Shown: positions 26,013 through 33,966 of the stretch, piece by piece
Numbering within the stretch: the stretch's first letter is position 1
How the letters are laid out: each line of letters begins with the position of its first letter
Source: Terriglobia bacterium
GTDB taxonomy: Bacteria > Acidobacteriota > Terriglobia > Terriglobales > Acidobacteriaceae
Direction: 5' to 3'
DNA: 36,905 nucleotides
Assembly (NCBI GenBank): GCA_020073395.1
Contig: JAIQFF010000061.1
Span: 1 to 36,905 of the forward strand
Translations under genes and position numbers: made by a program
Notes under the pieces: generated by a model
The model's input: the letters and a program-made list of their open reading frames with translations, nothing else
Told to the model about the DNA's origin: nothing
Database searches by the model: none

Positions 26013-26310
26013 TCAGTGTCCACCCTCTTCGGCGACAAACTTCTCATAGTCGGCCGCAGAGAGCAGAGAGTTGAGCTCAGCCGGATCTTTCAGCGTGATC
26101 TTGATCATCCAGGCGCTATGCGCATCTTTATTGATCTTTTCCGGCGCTCTTACCGGCGCTGAGGTCGGCGCCAGGCTTGGGCAGATCAACAAAAACGATG
26201 TCGCCCAGCGACTCCTGAGCGTAACTCGTAATGCCGATGGTGGCATTCTTGCCGTCGGCTTTGATCCATTCGTGCTCTTTGGTGTACTTGTAGTCAGTGG
26301 GAAACGACAT
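26013..26310 (-). pseudogene. gcvH: Glycine cleavage H protein, internally deleted and frameshifted
   Basis: H protein carries the lipoyl arm between P, T and L proteins. Residues 1-54 are normal ([20 protein letters not shown], then [20 protein letters not shown] and SAGK), starting at ATG 26310. The frame then runs into SAGKDQ and a TAA. The C-terminal part resumes in another frame as [20 protein letters not shown] through YEKFVAEEGGH, ending at 26013. About 30 residues are missing between the two parts, including the ESVKA(V/A)SD-type lipoyl-lysine site. At the junction the near-identical 12-mers AGCGCCGGTAAG and AGCGCCGGAAAA stand in tandem. As read, no functional H protein can be made; a second gcvH elsewhere or an assembly error would explain it. 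Confidence 0.88.
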
Positions 26311-26337
26311 TTCTCGTTTGGCTCCTGTGGGGATTGC

Positions 26338-26403
26338 GTTTTCTGGTTTCAAGTCTCTAGTTTCTGGTCTCTGGTTTTCAGTTCTTAGTTCTCGGTTCTT
26401 AGC
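26338..26403. repeat. Degenerate TTTCTGG/TTCTTAG tandem repeat between gcvT and gcvH
   Basis: About eight degenerate units of 7-9 bases (TTTCTGG, TCTCTAG, TTTCTGG, TCTCTGG, TTTTCAG, TTCTTAG, TTCTCGG, TTCTTAG). It runs into the end of gcvT, encoding its last residues LRTEN and the TAA stop. Similar words occur at 20.04-20.09 and 30.66-30.69 kb. Confidence 0.65.
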
Positions 26404-27542
26404 TTTTTCGGGCGCTTGTAGAAAGGGGTTGGCACCACTTGTGCCTTCACGCCCTGCCCGCGGATTTCGACTTTCAATTCGGTGCCCAGGGTAACGAACT
26501 CTTTGGGCACATACGCGAGCGCAATATTTTTCTTCAGAAAGGGCGCGGGGGACCCGCTAGTGACGTAGCCGATCTCGCGGCCGGTCAGATCGAGGACTTT
26601 GTAACCGTCGCGTGCAATGCCACGTTCCAGCATCTCCAGTCCAACCAACTCGCGCTTTGTCCCTTCAGCTTTCGCCTTCTCGAGCGACGCCCGGCCGATG
26701 AAGTCTGGCTTGTCCATCTTGCAGAAACGATCAAGGCCCGCTTCCCATACGTTGATCGTATCGGAAATTTCATGGCCATAGAGCGGCAGCCTGGCTTCGA
26801 GGCGCAGCGTATTGCGGGCACCGAGCCCGCAAGGAACCACTCCGAATTCTTTGCCGGCCTGCAGGATTTCGTTCCACACCCGGGCGCTGGTTGGTTCATC
26901 GCTGGGGACATAGATCTCGAATCCATCTTCGCCAGTGTAGCCAGTGCGAGCAATCAGAGTATTTTTCAGTCCGCAGACGGTTCCCCGCGTCACCCAATAG
27001 AACTTTACCGTCGAGAGATCCGCGTCGGTAAGCTTCTGCAACAGACTTACCGCCTTCGGGCCCTGAATCGCAATTTGAGTGAAGTCGTCGGAGAGATTTT
27101 CGACCGCACAATCGAACTGCCGGGTGTGGTCGCGCACCCAGTTGAAATCCTTTTCGCGAGTGCCGGCGTTAATCACCAGCAAGTACTCATATTCGCCCAG
27201 GCGGTGGACGACCACGTCATCCACGAAAGTCCCCTGCGGATAAAGCAGCGCCGAATACTGCGCCTGGCCGATGGCGAGACGCGAGGCGTCGTTCATGGAA
27301 ATGTGCTGGACTGCGGCCAGAGCCTGCGGCCCCGCTAACCGGATGTCGCCCATGTGGCTGACGTCGAAAATGCCCACGCCGGCCCGTACCGCATTGTGCT
27401 CGGCCATTATGCCGCCCGCAGACGGGTATTCGACGGGCATCCCCCAGCCGTTAAATTCGACCATCTTGGCGCCCATCTGGCGATGGACAGAATTGAGCGC
27501 GGTCTGGCGGATGGCTGGCGTGGTCGTCTCAACTGCGGGCAA
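26385..27542 (-). CDS. gcvT: Aminomethyltransferase (glycine cleavage T protein)
   Basis: About 385 aa. Transfers the aminomethyl carbon from GcvH to tetrahydrofolate, giving methylene-THF and ammonia. The family start is present ([20 protein letters not shown], then MPVEY), with [54 protein letters not shown] and [20 protein letters not shown]. No ATG or GTG retains this N-terminus. TTG at 27542 has GAGG five bases upstream and is my choice; TTG at 27557 lacks a ribosome-binding site. First gene of gcvT-gcvH-gcvPA-gcvPB. I saw no glycine riboswitch upstream. The last five residues and stop come from a degenerate repeat. Confidence 0.96.
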   Translation of the reverse strand: MPAVETTTPAIRQTALNSVHRQMGAKMVEFNGWGMPVEYPSAGGIMAEHNAVRAGVGIFDVSHMGDIRLAGPQALAAVQHISMNDASRLAIGQAQYSALLYPQGTFVDDVVVHRLGEYEYLLVINAGTREKDFNWVRDHTRQFDCAVENLSDDFTQIAIQGPKAVSLLQKLTDADLSTVKFYWVTRGTVCGLKNTLIARTGYTGEDGFEIYVPSDEPTSARVWNEILQAGKEFGVVPCGLGARNTLRLEARLPLYGHEISDTINVWEAGLDRFCKMDKPDFIGRASLEKAKAEGTKRELVGLEMLERGIARDGYKVLDLTGREIGYVTSGSPAPFLKKNIALAYVPKEFVTLGTELKVEIRGQGVKAQVVPTPFYKRPKKLRTEN

Positions 27543-27714
27543 TGAAACCTCGATCAACAGCAGTGGCTGGGCCGCTGAAATGGTGAGACTGACTACCCTA
27601 ACACGCTCTCGGCGGTGGCTTCAACTGACCGGGCAACGCGTGGGATTGGCAGCCTGGAACAGTTGTTACCAACGGAACTTTCCACCTTCCCTAGACCCGC
27701 GCTAGAGTTCGCCC

Positions 27715-27894
27715 ATGACCACAACCACCAAGAACAAGTATCACTGCATGCAGTGCGACATGACGGAAGACAAGTGCGATTGCGAGAAGTACTGTTGTTC
27801 CTGCCAAGGGCAAGTTGACATCCGCTTGTGCAGCGATGGTCTCTACTATTGCCCGCCTTGCCGCCAGGCGTGCGGCTACAAAGTCTCCGACTAG
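27715..27894 (+). CDS. Tiny cysteine-rich protein (59 aa), possible zinc ribbon
   Basis: A short gene that length cut-offs would miss. It begins MTTTTKNKYHCMQCDMTEDK and contains eleven cysteines in 59 residues at positions 11, 14, 21, 23, 27, 28, 30, 39, 46, 49 and 53. The CxxC pairs (YHCMQC near the start, YYCPPCRQAC near the end) suggest zinc binding, perhaps two knuckles; LCSDGLYYC lies between them. ATG at 27715 has only a weak upstream GAG, so translation is not certain. It diverges from gcvT. I know no named family for it; a random frame would hardly show this cysteine spacing. Confidence 0.65.
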   Translation: MTTTTKNKYHCMQCDMTEDKCDCEKYCCSCQGQVDIRLCSDGLYYCPPCRQACGYKVSD

Positions 27895-27955
27895 AGGCCA
27901 GGCCTCGGTTCTCGGGACGCGCCCCGGCGCTCACAGGGAAAACTTACGTAGGCCG

Positions 27956-27991
27956 GGACGCCCTCGTCCGGGCGGGCGAGCAAGGCCCGCC
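27956..27991. repeat. Two GC-rich hairpins between convergent genes
   Basis: GGACG-CCCT-CGTCC (27956-27969) and GGCGGGC-GAGCAAG-GCCCGCC (27971-27991) lie in the 217-base gap between the cysteine-rich gene and the 3' end of the mutase gene. They are REP-like and may act as a two-way terminator. The rest of the gap shows no gene. Confidence 0.55.
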
Positions 27992-28111
27992 GTCGGAGGC
28001 GAAACACCTCTGCGGATGTCTGTTGCATTTCCTTGCAGGACAAAAGCGGGAGAACTTAGAGAGGGAACTTGCTACAGGGGTCCTTTGACTACGCGCAGGA
28101 TGACAGGAGTT

Positions 28112-29728
28112 TCAGATAACCACGGCTTCTTTGTACTCTCCGAAAACTTTTCTCATGGTATCGGAGATTTCGCCGACGCTGGCGTTGGCCTCGACTGCGG
28201 CCAGGATTCGCGGCATAAGATTTTCTCCGGAGCGGGCGGCGGCTTCGACATCCCGAAGGGAGGACTGCCAGGCTTCGGGATTGCGGCGCGCACGCAATGC
28301 GCGCAATCGTTCGACCTGGTTGCGTTCCAGCGATTCGTCGATCCGTTGGATGGGAATGGGTTTTTCTTCCTCCAGGGCAAAGCGATTGACTCCGACCACC
28401 ACCGCTTCCTCGCGATCGACCTGCTGTTGGTACTCGTAAGCCGCGTTCTGGATTTCCTGCTGCACGTAGCCGCGTTCGAGGGCCTTGATCATGCCGCCGA
28501 GAGCTTCAATCTTTCCCAGATAGTCGGACGCGCGGGTTTCAATTTCATTGGTCAGGGCCTCGATGTAGTACGAGCCGGCCAGCGGGTCAACGGTTTGTGG
28601 GACTCCGGACTCGTAAGCCACAATTTGCTGGGTGCGGAGCGCAATGCGGGCGGCCTGCTCGGTGGGCAGTGCAAGAGCCTCATCGTACGAATTAGTGTGC
28701 AGTGATTGAGTGCCGCCGAGTACCGCGGCCAGCGCCTGCAAGGCGGTGCGGGCGATATTGTTTTCCGGCTGTTGCGCGGTCAGGGTGGAACCCGCGGTCT
28801 GGGTATGGAAGCGCAGCATCCAAGAGCGCGGGCTTTTTGCACGGAAATGGTCCCGCATGATTCCAGCCCACATGCGGCGGGCGGCGCGGAACTTGGCAAC
28901 CTCTTCCAGAAAGTTGTTGTGGGCGTTGAAGAAGAATGAAATCCGCGGAGCAAACTTATCGACATCGAGACCGGCGTCGATGGCACCCTGCACGTAGGCA
29001 ATGCCGTTGGCCAGGGTGAATGCAACTTCCTGGACCGCGGTCGATCCGGCTTCGCGCATGTGATAGCCGGAAATAGAAATCGTGTTCCACTCGGGAGCGT
29101 TCTGATTGGTCCAGGCAAACAGGTCGGTGATGATCCGCATGGCCTGCGCCGGGGGGAAAATGTATGTGCCCCGGGCGATGTATTCCTTGAGAACGTCGTT
29201 TTGTACGGTACCGGACAACAGGCGGATATCGGTGCCCTGGCGGCGGGCGACGGCGACATAGAGCGCCAGCAGAATTGACGCCGTCGCGTTGATGGTCATC
29301 GAGGTGGAAATTTTGGTCAGATCAATGCCATCGAACAAGCGCTGCATGTCCTCGATCGAGTCAATGGCCACGCCAACCTTTCCGACTTCGCCGACGGCCA
29401 GCGGGTGATCGGAGTCCAGGCCGATCTGAGTGGGCAGGTCGAACGCTACCGAGAGCCCGGTAGTACCGTTTGCCAGCAGGTACTTGTAGCGTTTGTTCGA
29501 TTCCTCGGCGTCCCCCATGCCGGCGTACTGGCGCATGGTCCAGAGCCGGCCCCGATACATGGTGGACTGCACGCCTCGAGTGAAGGGATAGTCGCCGGGG
29601 TATCCGATCTCGCTTTCCTGGTTGTGACCTTTCAGATCGGCGGGCGTGTACAGGGCGCGGATGGGGATGTGGGAGGAAGTTTCGGGATCCGCAGGGGCCG
29701 CATTAGCGGGATTAAGTTTGTTGGAAAT
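28112..29728 (-). CDS. Methylmalonyl-CoA mutase-type large subunit, apparent ATT start
   Basis: A 538-aa B12-dependent acyl-CoA mutase alpha chain: the TIM-barrel substrate domain without the C-terminal cobalamin domain, so a separate small subunit is needed. Family motifs include [58 protein letters not shown] and [15 protein letters not shown]. The Tyr in RQYAG is as in methylmalonyl-CoA mutase (hydroxyisobutyryl-CoA mutase has Ile there). The conserved region [18 protein letters not shown] lies upstream of the first ordinary start (GTG 29572). The frame contains no ATG, GTG or TTG there; ATT at 29728 has GGAGG six bases upstream and gives [21 protein letters not shown] frameshift or sequencing error is the alternative. 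A monocistronic unit here. Confidence 0.92.
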   Translation of the reverse strand: MSNKLNPANAAPADPETSSHIPIRALYTPADLKGHNQESEIGYPGDYPFTRGVQSTMYRGRLWTMRQYAGMGDAEESNKRYKYLLANGTTGLSVAFDLPTQIGLDSDHPLAVGEVGKVGVAIDSIEDMQRLFDGIDLTKISTSMTINATASILLALYVAVARRQGTDIRLLSGTVQNDVLKEYIARGTYIFPPAQAMRIITDLFAWTNQNAPEWNTISISGYHMREAGSTAVQEVAFTLANGIAYVQGAIDAGLDVDKFAPRISFFFNAHNNFLEEVAKFRAARRMWAGIMRDHFRAKSPRSWMLRFHTQTAGSTLTAQQPENNIARTALQALAAVLGGTQSLHTNSYDEALALPTEQAARIALRTQQIVAYESGVPQTVDPLAGSYYIEALTNEIETRASDYLGKIEALGGMIKALERGYVQQEIQNAAYEYQQQVDREEAVVVGVNRFALEEEKPIPIQRIDESLERNQVERLRALRARRNPEAWQSSLRDVEAAARSGENLMPRILAAVEANASVGEISDTMRKVFGEYKEAVVI

Positions 29729-29734
29729 AGCGAT

Positions 29735-29739
29735 CCTCC
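29735..29739 (-). promoter_or_regulatory. Ribosome-binding site that supports the ATT start
   Basis: GGAGG on the minus strand, six bases from the ATT at 29728-29726. It is the only good Shine-Dalgarno in front of the conserved N-terminal region of the mutase, and so decides the start. Confidence 0.6.
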
Positions 29740-29816
29740 GATCCTGCGAAACCCGATTTAGTGGGCACGGACGTTTCTTTCGCCCCGCTGGGCTCTCCCG
29801 TTTCCCAACACTCTAC

Positions 29817-29859
29817 CCAGGGCCTGCGCCCTGGACTGCATTCTTGTACCGCTGCGCGG
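29817..29859. repeat. CCAGGGC palindrome with a second short hairpin
   Basis: CCAGGGC-CTGC-GCCCTGG (29817-29834) is a perfect 7-bp hairpin, followed by CCGC-TGC-GCGG (29849-29859). The preceding ACTCTACCC also occurs before a partial CCCAGGGC copy at about 6525-6550, so this is probably a further dispersed repeat type. The 192-base gap between the mutase start and the 110-aa gene holds nothing else that I can name. Confidence 0.5.
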
Positions 29860-29920
29860 CTATTTTTGCTGGTTGCATCAGCTCTGGAGTCTGAGTCGAA
29901 CTCTGCGACAGCCCTTGCTC

Positions 29921-30253
29921 CTAGCCTTTTTTCCATACTCTCCAGAATGAGCTGGCGCCGAACCAAGTGAAGGTCAGAGTGAAAATAATTGCGACTAGTA
30001 CGCGTCCCAAGGTAGTCTGGCCGGCCTGGTAATGGGCGTACTCGCGAAAGAAGGCGCCCGCGCCGATGAATGCTAAAGCCAGGAAAACAAAGCCTGTGAC
30101 CTCGAGGAAGAGCTGACGCAGCACGCGGCCGAAATGGACCGCGGTGGTGCGGGCCCCTTTCAGCACCGCACTTACGGTGCGGGTGCGTCCGGCATGCTGG
30201 GCGGCAATCCGGGCCGCGATGCTCAATTTGCGGACTGTCGAGACATTCACCAT
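29921..30253 (-). CDS. Small membrane protein of unknown function
   Basis: 110 aa, ATG at 30253. The N-terminal 45 residues are basic (RKLSIAARIAAQHAGRTRTV). Two membrane helices follow (LEVTGFVFLALAFIGAGAFF at about 50-69 and VLVAIIFTLTFTWFGASSFW at about 85-104), ending in RVWKKG, so both ends probably lie inside the cell. I do not recognise the family. It diverges from the 95-aa gene across about 120 bases and follows a hairpin-rich gap ahead of the mutase. Confidence 0.75.
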   Translation of the reverse strand: MVNVSTVRKLSIAARIAAQHAGRTRTVSAVLKGARTTAVHFGRVLRQLFLEVTGFVFLALAFIGAGAFFREYAHYQAGQTTLGRVLVAIIFTLTFTWFGASSFWRVWKKG

Positions 30254-30372
30254 CAGCGTCGATTTTAACAGTGTTCGGGGTTACAATGACGGAGCATGGC
30301 GGTGGCGTCGCGAAGCCGGGGTAACCCGATCCGGCATCCAAGTAACTGAGTACTGCCGTTTCAGGGGGTCAA

Positions 30373-30660
30373 GTGGACCAGCAATTAAAGCAGCTGATGA
30401 AAGAACTGGGCGAGGCAATCAACGAATCGCTGGCGGACAGCGAGCAGATTGCTGAAGTCGTTTCCAAGATCAAGGACAGCGGATATGACATTTTTCTGGT
30501 CCTGGAAGCGACCATCGGCGTAAGCAAACCGGGCGAGAAGTCCGATGACAAGACCTCCCTGGTGACCACCCTGACCACCAATCCCGAGTTCAAAATCAGC
30601 GACCAGGACCTTAAATTCCTGAAGTCGCTGCGCATCAAAATCGAGAACGACGCGGCGTAG
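30373..30660 (+). CDS. Small acidic helical protein of unknown function
   Basis: 95 aa from GTG 30373, with AGGGGG seven to nine bases upstream. The N-terminal half is helical and acidic (QLKQLMKELGEAINESLADS, EQIAEVVSKIKDSGYDIFLV). The C-terminal half ends ISDQDLKFLKSLRIKIENDA. There is no signal or membrane segment. I do not recognise the family, but composition and the ribosome-binding site support a real gene. The stop TAG runs into TAGTCTTCAGTC, one of the degenerate repeat words. Confidence 0.75.
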   Translation: MDQQLKQLMKELGEAINESLADSEQIAEVVSKIKDSGYDIFLVLEATIGVSKPGEKSDDKTSLVTTLTTNPEFKISDQDLKFLKSLRIKIENDAA

Positions 30661-30726
30661 TAGTCTTCAGTCGTCGGTTTTCAGTCTTTAGCAGATCCAA
30701 TCAATTTTGTCTTCCATCTCTGGAAC

Positions 30727-30764
30727 AGGCGCCACACGAGCGAAACGCTCGCGCCTACGTTTTT
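30727..30764 (+). terminator. Hairpin with T run after the 95-aa gene
   Basis: CGAGCG-AAA-CGCTCG (30737-30751) lies inside AGGCG...CGCCT and is followed by TACGTTTTT. It fits a rho-independent terminator, although the sequence also resembles a dispersed repeat. Confidence 0.55.
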
Positions 30765-30815
30765 CCTGGCTGAAAGCTCGTAGCTGACGGCTGACACCTG
30801 TGTTACAAACACGTC

Positions 30816-32123
30816 TTGCCCGGGAACGAACAATACGGCCTGGTGCGCGCCATTGGACGATGGAGCCTGGCGGCGCTGGTGGTCAACTCAATCATCGGTA
30901 GTGGAATTTTTGGATTGCCTGCCGACGTAGCCCGGCTCATTGGCCGGGCCAGCCCCTGGGCGGTGTTGCTGGCAGGAGCCGCGGTCGGCGTCATCATGGC
31001 CTGCTTTGCGGAGGTGGCTTCGCAGTTTACCCAGGCCGGCGGGCCCTATCTCTACGCTCGCGCCGCGTTTGGTCGTTTTGTAGGAATCGAAATGGGCTGG
31101 ATGCTCTGGCTGGTGCGCCTGGCTGCACCGGCAGCCACCTCCAACTTGTTCGTCATTTATTGTGGCGAGTTTTGGCCGCACGCCAAGGAACCTCTTCCCC
31201 GATTCCTTATTCTGACATTTCTGTACGGCGTCTTGACCCTGATCAACTATCGCGGAGTTCGCGCGAGCACGCAGGTCAGCAATGTGTTCACGGTGGCAAA
31301 ACTGGTGCCGCTGTTTCTGGTGGCGATCACGGGCTCGTTCTACCTGCTTGCAGGCCACAAAGCAGCGCCGGTATTGCCGGGTGGTGCCGGAGTCGGCGCC
31401 TGGCTGCAAGCCTGCCTGCTACTGGTCTTCGCCTACGGCGGCTTTGAAACTGCGCTCACGCCTTTGAGCGAGGCCAAAGATCCCCGGCGCGACGCCGCCT
31501 TTGCCCTGTTCACGGCGCTGATCACCTGCACGCTGTTGTATTCCGCCATTCAGTGGGTGGTGGTAGGCATTCTGCCTGACCCGGCGCACAGCGAACGTCC
31601 TCTGGCGGACGTGGCGCGCCTCGTTTTCGGCAATGATGGCGCCGCTTTTGTTTCTGTGGGCGCGCTGGTTTCAGTCGTGGGCTATCTCAGCGCCAATATG
31701 CTGGGCGTGCCGCGCATCACCTTCGCGCTGGCTGAGAACGGAGACTTCCCTTCCATGTTCGCGGCGGTCCATTCCCGCTTCCGTACTCCCTATGTTTCAA
31801 TTCTTGCGTTTGCCCTGTTGAGTTGGCTGTTGGCGCTGTTGGGTAGCTTCACCTGGAATGCCACTCTGTCCGCAGTGGCGCGTCTCCTCTACTACGGCCT
31901 GGTTTGTGCGGCCTTGCCCGTGTTCCGCCGCAAACAGCCGGGAGCTGCGATGTTTCGCCTTCCCGTAGGAAGTTTGTTTGCCGTGTTGGGTGCCGGGATT
32001 TGCGCCGTATTGATTACCGGGGTGAACCTCAGCGGATCCTTGATCCTTTTGGCCACCGCGCTGGTGGCAATGATCAACTGGCTGGTGGTCAGAAAGCGGC
32101 CGTCGGGCGAAGCGCTGTCGTGA
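30816..32123 (+). CDS. APC-family amino acid permease
   Basis: A 435-aa integral membrane transporter with about twelve helices. The first helix carries the APC substrate motif IIGSGIFGLP (GSGIF, residues about 27-34), followed by a second helix with FAEVASQFTQAGGPYLYARA, characteristic of amino acid/polyamine permeases. YGGFETALTPLSEAKDPRRD matches the helix-6 region. The substrate is unknown. The start is uncertain: TTG at 30816 or GTG at 30843, neither with a ribosome-binding site; no ATG is available before the first helix. The CocE-type hydrolase starts 43 bases after it, so the two may be cotranscribed, which would pair peptide or amide hydrolysis with uptake (inference). Confidence 0.92.
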   Translation: MPGNEQYGLVRAIGRWSLAALVVNSIIGSGIFGLPADVARLIGRASPWAVLLAGAAVGVIMACFAEVASQFTQAGGPYLYARAAFGRFVGIEMGWMLWLVRLAAPAATSNLFVIYCGEFWPHAKEPLPRFLILTFLYGVLTLINYRGVRASTQVSNVFTVAKLVPLFLVAITGSFYLLAGHKAAPVLPGGAGVGAWLQACLLLVFAYGGFETALTPLSEAKDPRRDAAFALFTALITCTLLYSAIQWVVVGILPDPAHSERPLADVARLVFGNDGAAFVSVGALVSVVGYLSANMLGVPRITFALAENGDFPSMFAAVHSRFRTPYVSILAFALLSWLLALLGSFTWNATLSAVARLLYYGLVCAALPVFRRKQPGAAMFRLPVGSLFAVLGAGICAVLITGVNLSGSLILLATALVAMINWLVVRKRPSGEALS

Positions 32124-32166
32124 TTCTTGTATTGAACGCCGCGAAACTGCTAGGCTACGCCGTCTC

Positions 32167-33933
32167 ATGAAATTGAAATTCCTTCTGCCGCTGCTTTGCG
32201 GAGTAAGTCTTCTCGCCTCAGCCCAACAAGTGTCTCCTTCGGGCGGGAATTTCGTGGTCGAGAAGAATGTCGTGGTCCCCATGCGCGATGGTGTAACCTT
32301 GCGCGCCGACTTGCTTCGGCCGAGTGGCGGAGGAGCGTTCCCTGTCCTCGTTTATCGCACACCCTACGGCAAAGAACCGGCATTGGAGGAATACACCACT
32401 TTTCGGCATGCCGTCGAACACGGATACGCGGTCGTGGTGCAGGATGTTCGAGGACGCTACGCTTCCGATGGCGAGTTCCGCCCTTATGAGAACGAAGGCC
32501 GCGACGGCTACGACAGCATCGAGTGGGCAGCGCGCCAACCCTGGTCAAATGGCGCGGTTGGAACTTTCGGACTTTCTTATCCCGGGGCGGTGCAGTGGTT
32601 AGCCGCAGTGGAGAACCCGCCGCACCTCAAGGCCATGGTCCCGGCCATGACTTTTTCCTCGGCACAGAATTTCTTCTATGCCGGCGGTTTGTGGGACATG
32701 TCGTGGATCGAATGGATTTGGGACAATATCGCGCCCGATGTTCGGACTAAGAGAAATCTACCGGGCCCGAAGACCCCTGACGAAGCGATTGCCGCGTGGA
32801 GCCAGGCCAGTCCAAAGATGCTGAACACGATGCCACTCGACCAACTGGAAGAGTTGCGCGGTATCGCTCCTTACTACTATGACTGGCTCACGCATCCCTA
32901 CCACGATGCCTGGTGGGAGTGGTGCGATCTGCGGAACAAGTACGGCCGCGTGCACGCCGCTGTACTCAATTTTTCTGGGTGGTATGACGACAACTACGGC
33001 CCCGAAGGTGCCAGCACGAATTTTGCCGGCCTGCTGAAGACCCGGGCCGACGCTGGCGATCCTCAAACCCATCTGCTGATCGGTCCCTGGGTACACGGCG
33101 TGGCGTCCACGGCAAAATCGAAATCCGGGGAACGCGAGTTTGGACCAGCGGCGGCGATCGACTACGACGAAGTTGTCCTGCGCTGGATGGATCACTATCT
33201 GCGAGGCAGCGCGAATGGAGTAGAGAAGGAAAAACCTGTCCGCTACTTTGTGATGGGAGACGATCAGTGGCGCGAGGCCGACGCCTGGCCACCTGCTTCG
33301 AAAGCAGTGTCGTACTATCTGGTCAACCCGAAATCTGGGGAGAATCATGGCAGCCTGTCCGCCGAAGCGCCCGGGGAGAGGAAGGCGTTCGTGTCCTTTC
33401 TGTCCGATCCGGAGAAACCGGTGGTCAACTCGTACAGTAGTTCGGGCGCGCACGACTATCGGGATTTGGCCGAGCGGCGCGATGTTTTGACTTTCGACTC
33501 GGCCGCAGCCGAGCGTGACACTGAAGTCACCGGGCCGATCCACGCGCAGATTTATCTGGCCTGCGACTGTCGCGACACCGATTTGTGGGTGCGCTTGCTC
33601 GATGTAGCTCCGGACGGTACCGCGTTTAATCTGATGAGCCCCGGCCTGGACGTGCTGCGCGCCAGCTATCGCGACCTGAAAAAAGGCCGGCAACTGCTTA
33701 CGCCGGACCAGGTCTATGAGCTGCGTCTCGACAACCTGATCACCAGCAACGTCTTTCGGAAGGACCATCGCATCCGGGTACAGGTTTCGGCGACCTTCTT
33801 TCCGAATTTCTCGCGCAATCTGCACACCGGTGAGCTCGAAAATTCATCTGCCAGAATGCAGAAAGCGAACATCTCGATCTACACCGACCGCCGTCGACCT
33901 TCACGCATTGTTTTACCGGTGGTTCCACGGTAG
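32167..33933 (+). CDS. Exported CocE/NonD-family hydrolase (X-Pro dipeptidyl-peptidase-like)
   Basis: 588 aa with a signal peptide (KLKFLLPLLCGVSLLASAQ, residues 2-20). The alpha/beta-hydrolase domain opens with VVPMRDGVTLRADLLRP and VQDVRGRYASDGEF. The catalytic triad is Ser137 in GLSYPG, Asp274 or 275 in GWYDDN and His310 in GPWVHG. The C-terminal jelly-roll domain (about 430-580, with VTGPIHAQIYLACDC and LWVRLLDVAPDGTA) is that of CocE and X-prolyl dipeptidyl aminopeptidases. It probably acts in the periplasm on esters or peptides; substrate not evident. It is followed 33 bases later by the PHP-domain protein. Confidence 0.94.
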   Translation: MKLKFLLPLLCGVSLLASAQQVSPSGGNFVVEKNVVVPMRDGVTLRADLLRPSGGGAFPVLVYRTPYGKEPALEEYTTFRHAVEHGYAVVVQDVRGRYASDGEFRPYENEGRDGYDSIEWAARQPWSNGAVGTFGLSYPGAVQWLAAVENPPHLKAMVPAMTFSSAQNFFYAGGLWDMSWIEWIWDNIAPDVRTKRNLPGPKTPDEAIAAWSQASPKMLNTMPLDQLEELRGIAPYYYDWLTHPYHDAWWEWCDLRNKYGRVHAAVLNFSGWYDDNYGPEGASTNFAGLLKTRADAGDPQTHLLIGPWVHGVASTAKSKSGEREFGPAAAIDYDEVVLRWMDHYLRGSANGVEKEKPVRYFVMGDDQWREADAWPPASKAVSYYLVNPKSGENHGSLSAEAPGERKAFVSFLSDPEKPVVNSYSSSGAHDYRDLAERRDVLTFDSAAAERDTEVTGPIHAQIYLACDCRDTDLWVRLLDVAPDGTAFNLMSPGLDVLRASYRDLKKGRQLLTPDQVYELRLDNLITSNVFRKDHRIRVQVSATFFPNFSRNLHTGELENSSARMQKANISIYTDRRRPSRIVLPVVPR

Positions 33934-33966
33934 TGCGTACGATCATGCGGAGACTCGGAGGAGTCC

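Noticed and set aside
27543..27714. Glycine riboswitch upstream of gcvT
   Set aside because: The typical GGAGAG and CACCGAAGGGGCAA-like core elements are not present in the upstream minus strand.
29712..30341. 209-codon minus-strand frame spanning the 110-aa gene and the mutase start
   Set aside because: Pro/Arg/His-rich sequence without domains. It covers the better-supported 110-aa membrane protein and the coding N-terminus of the mutase in other frames.
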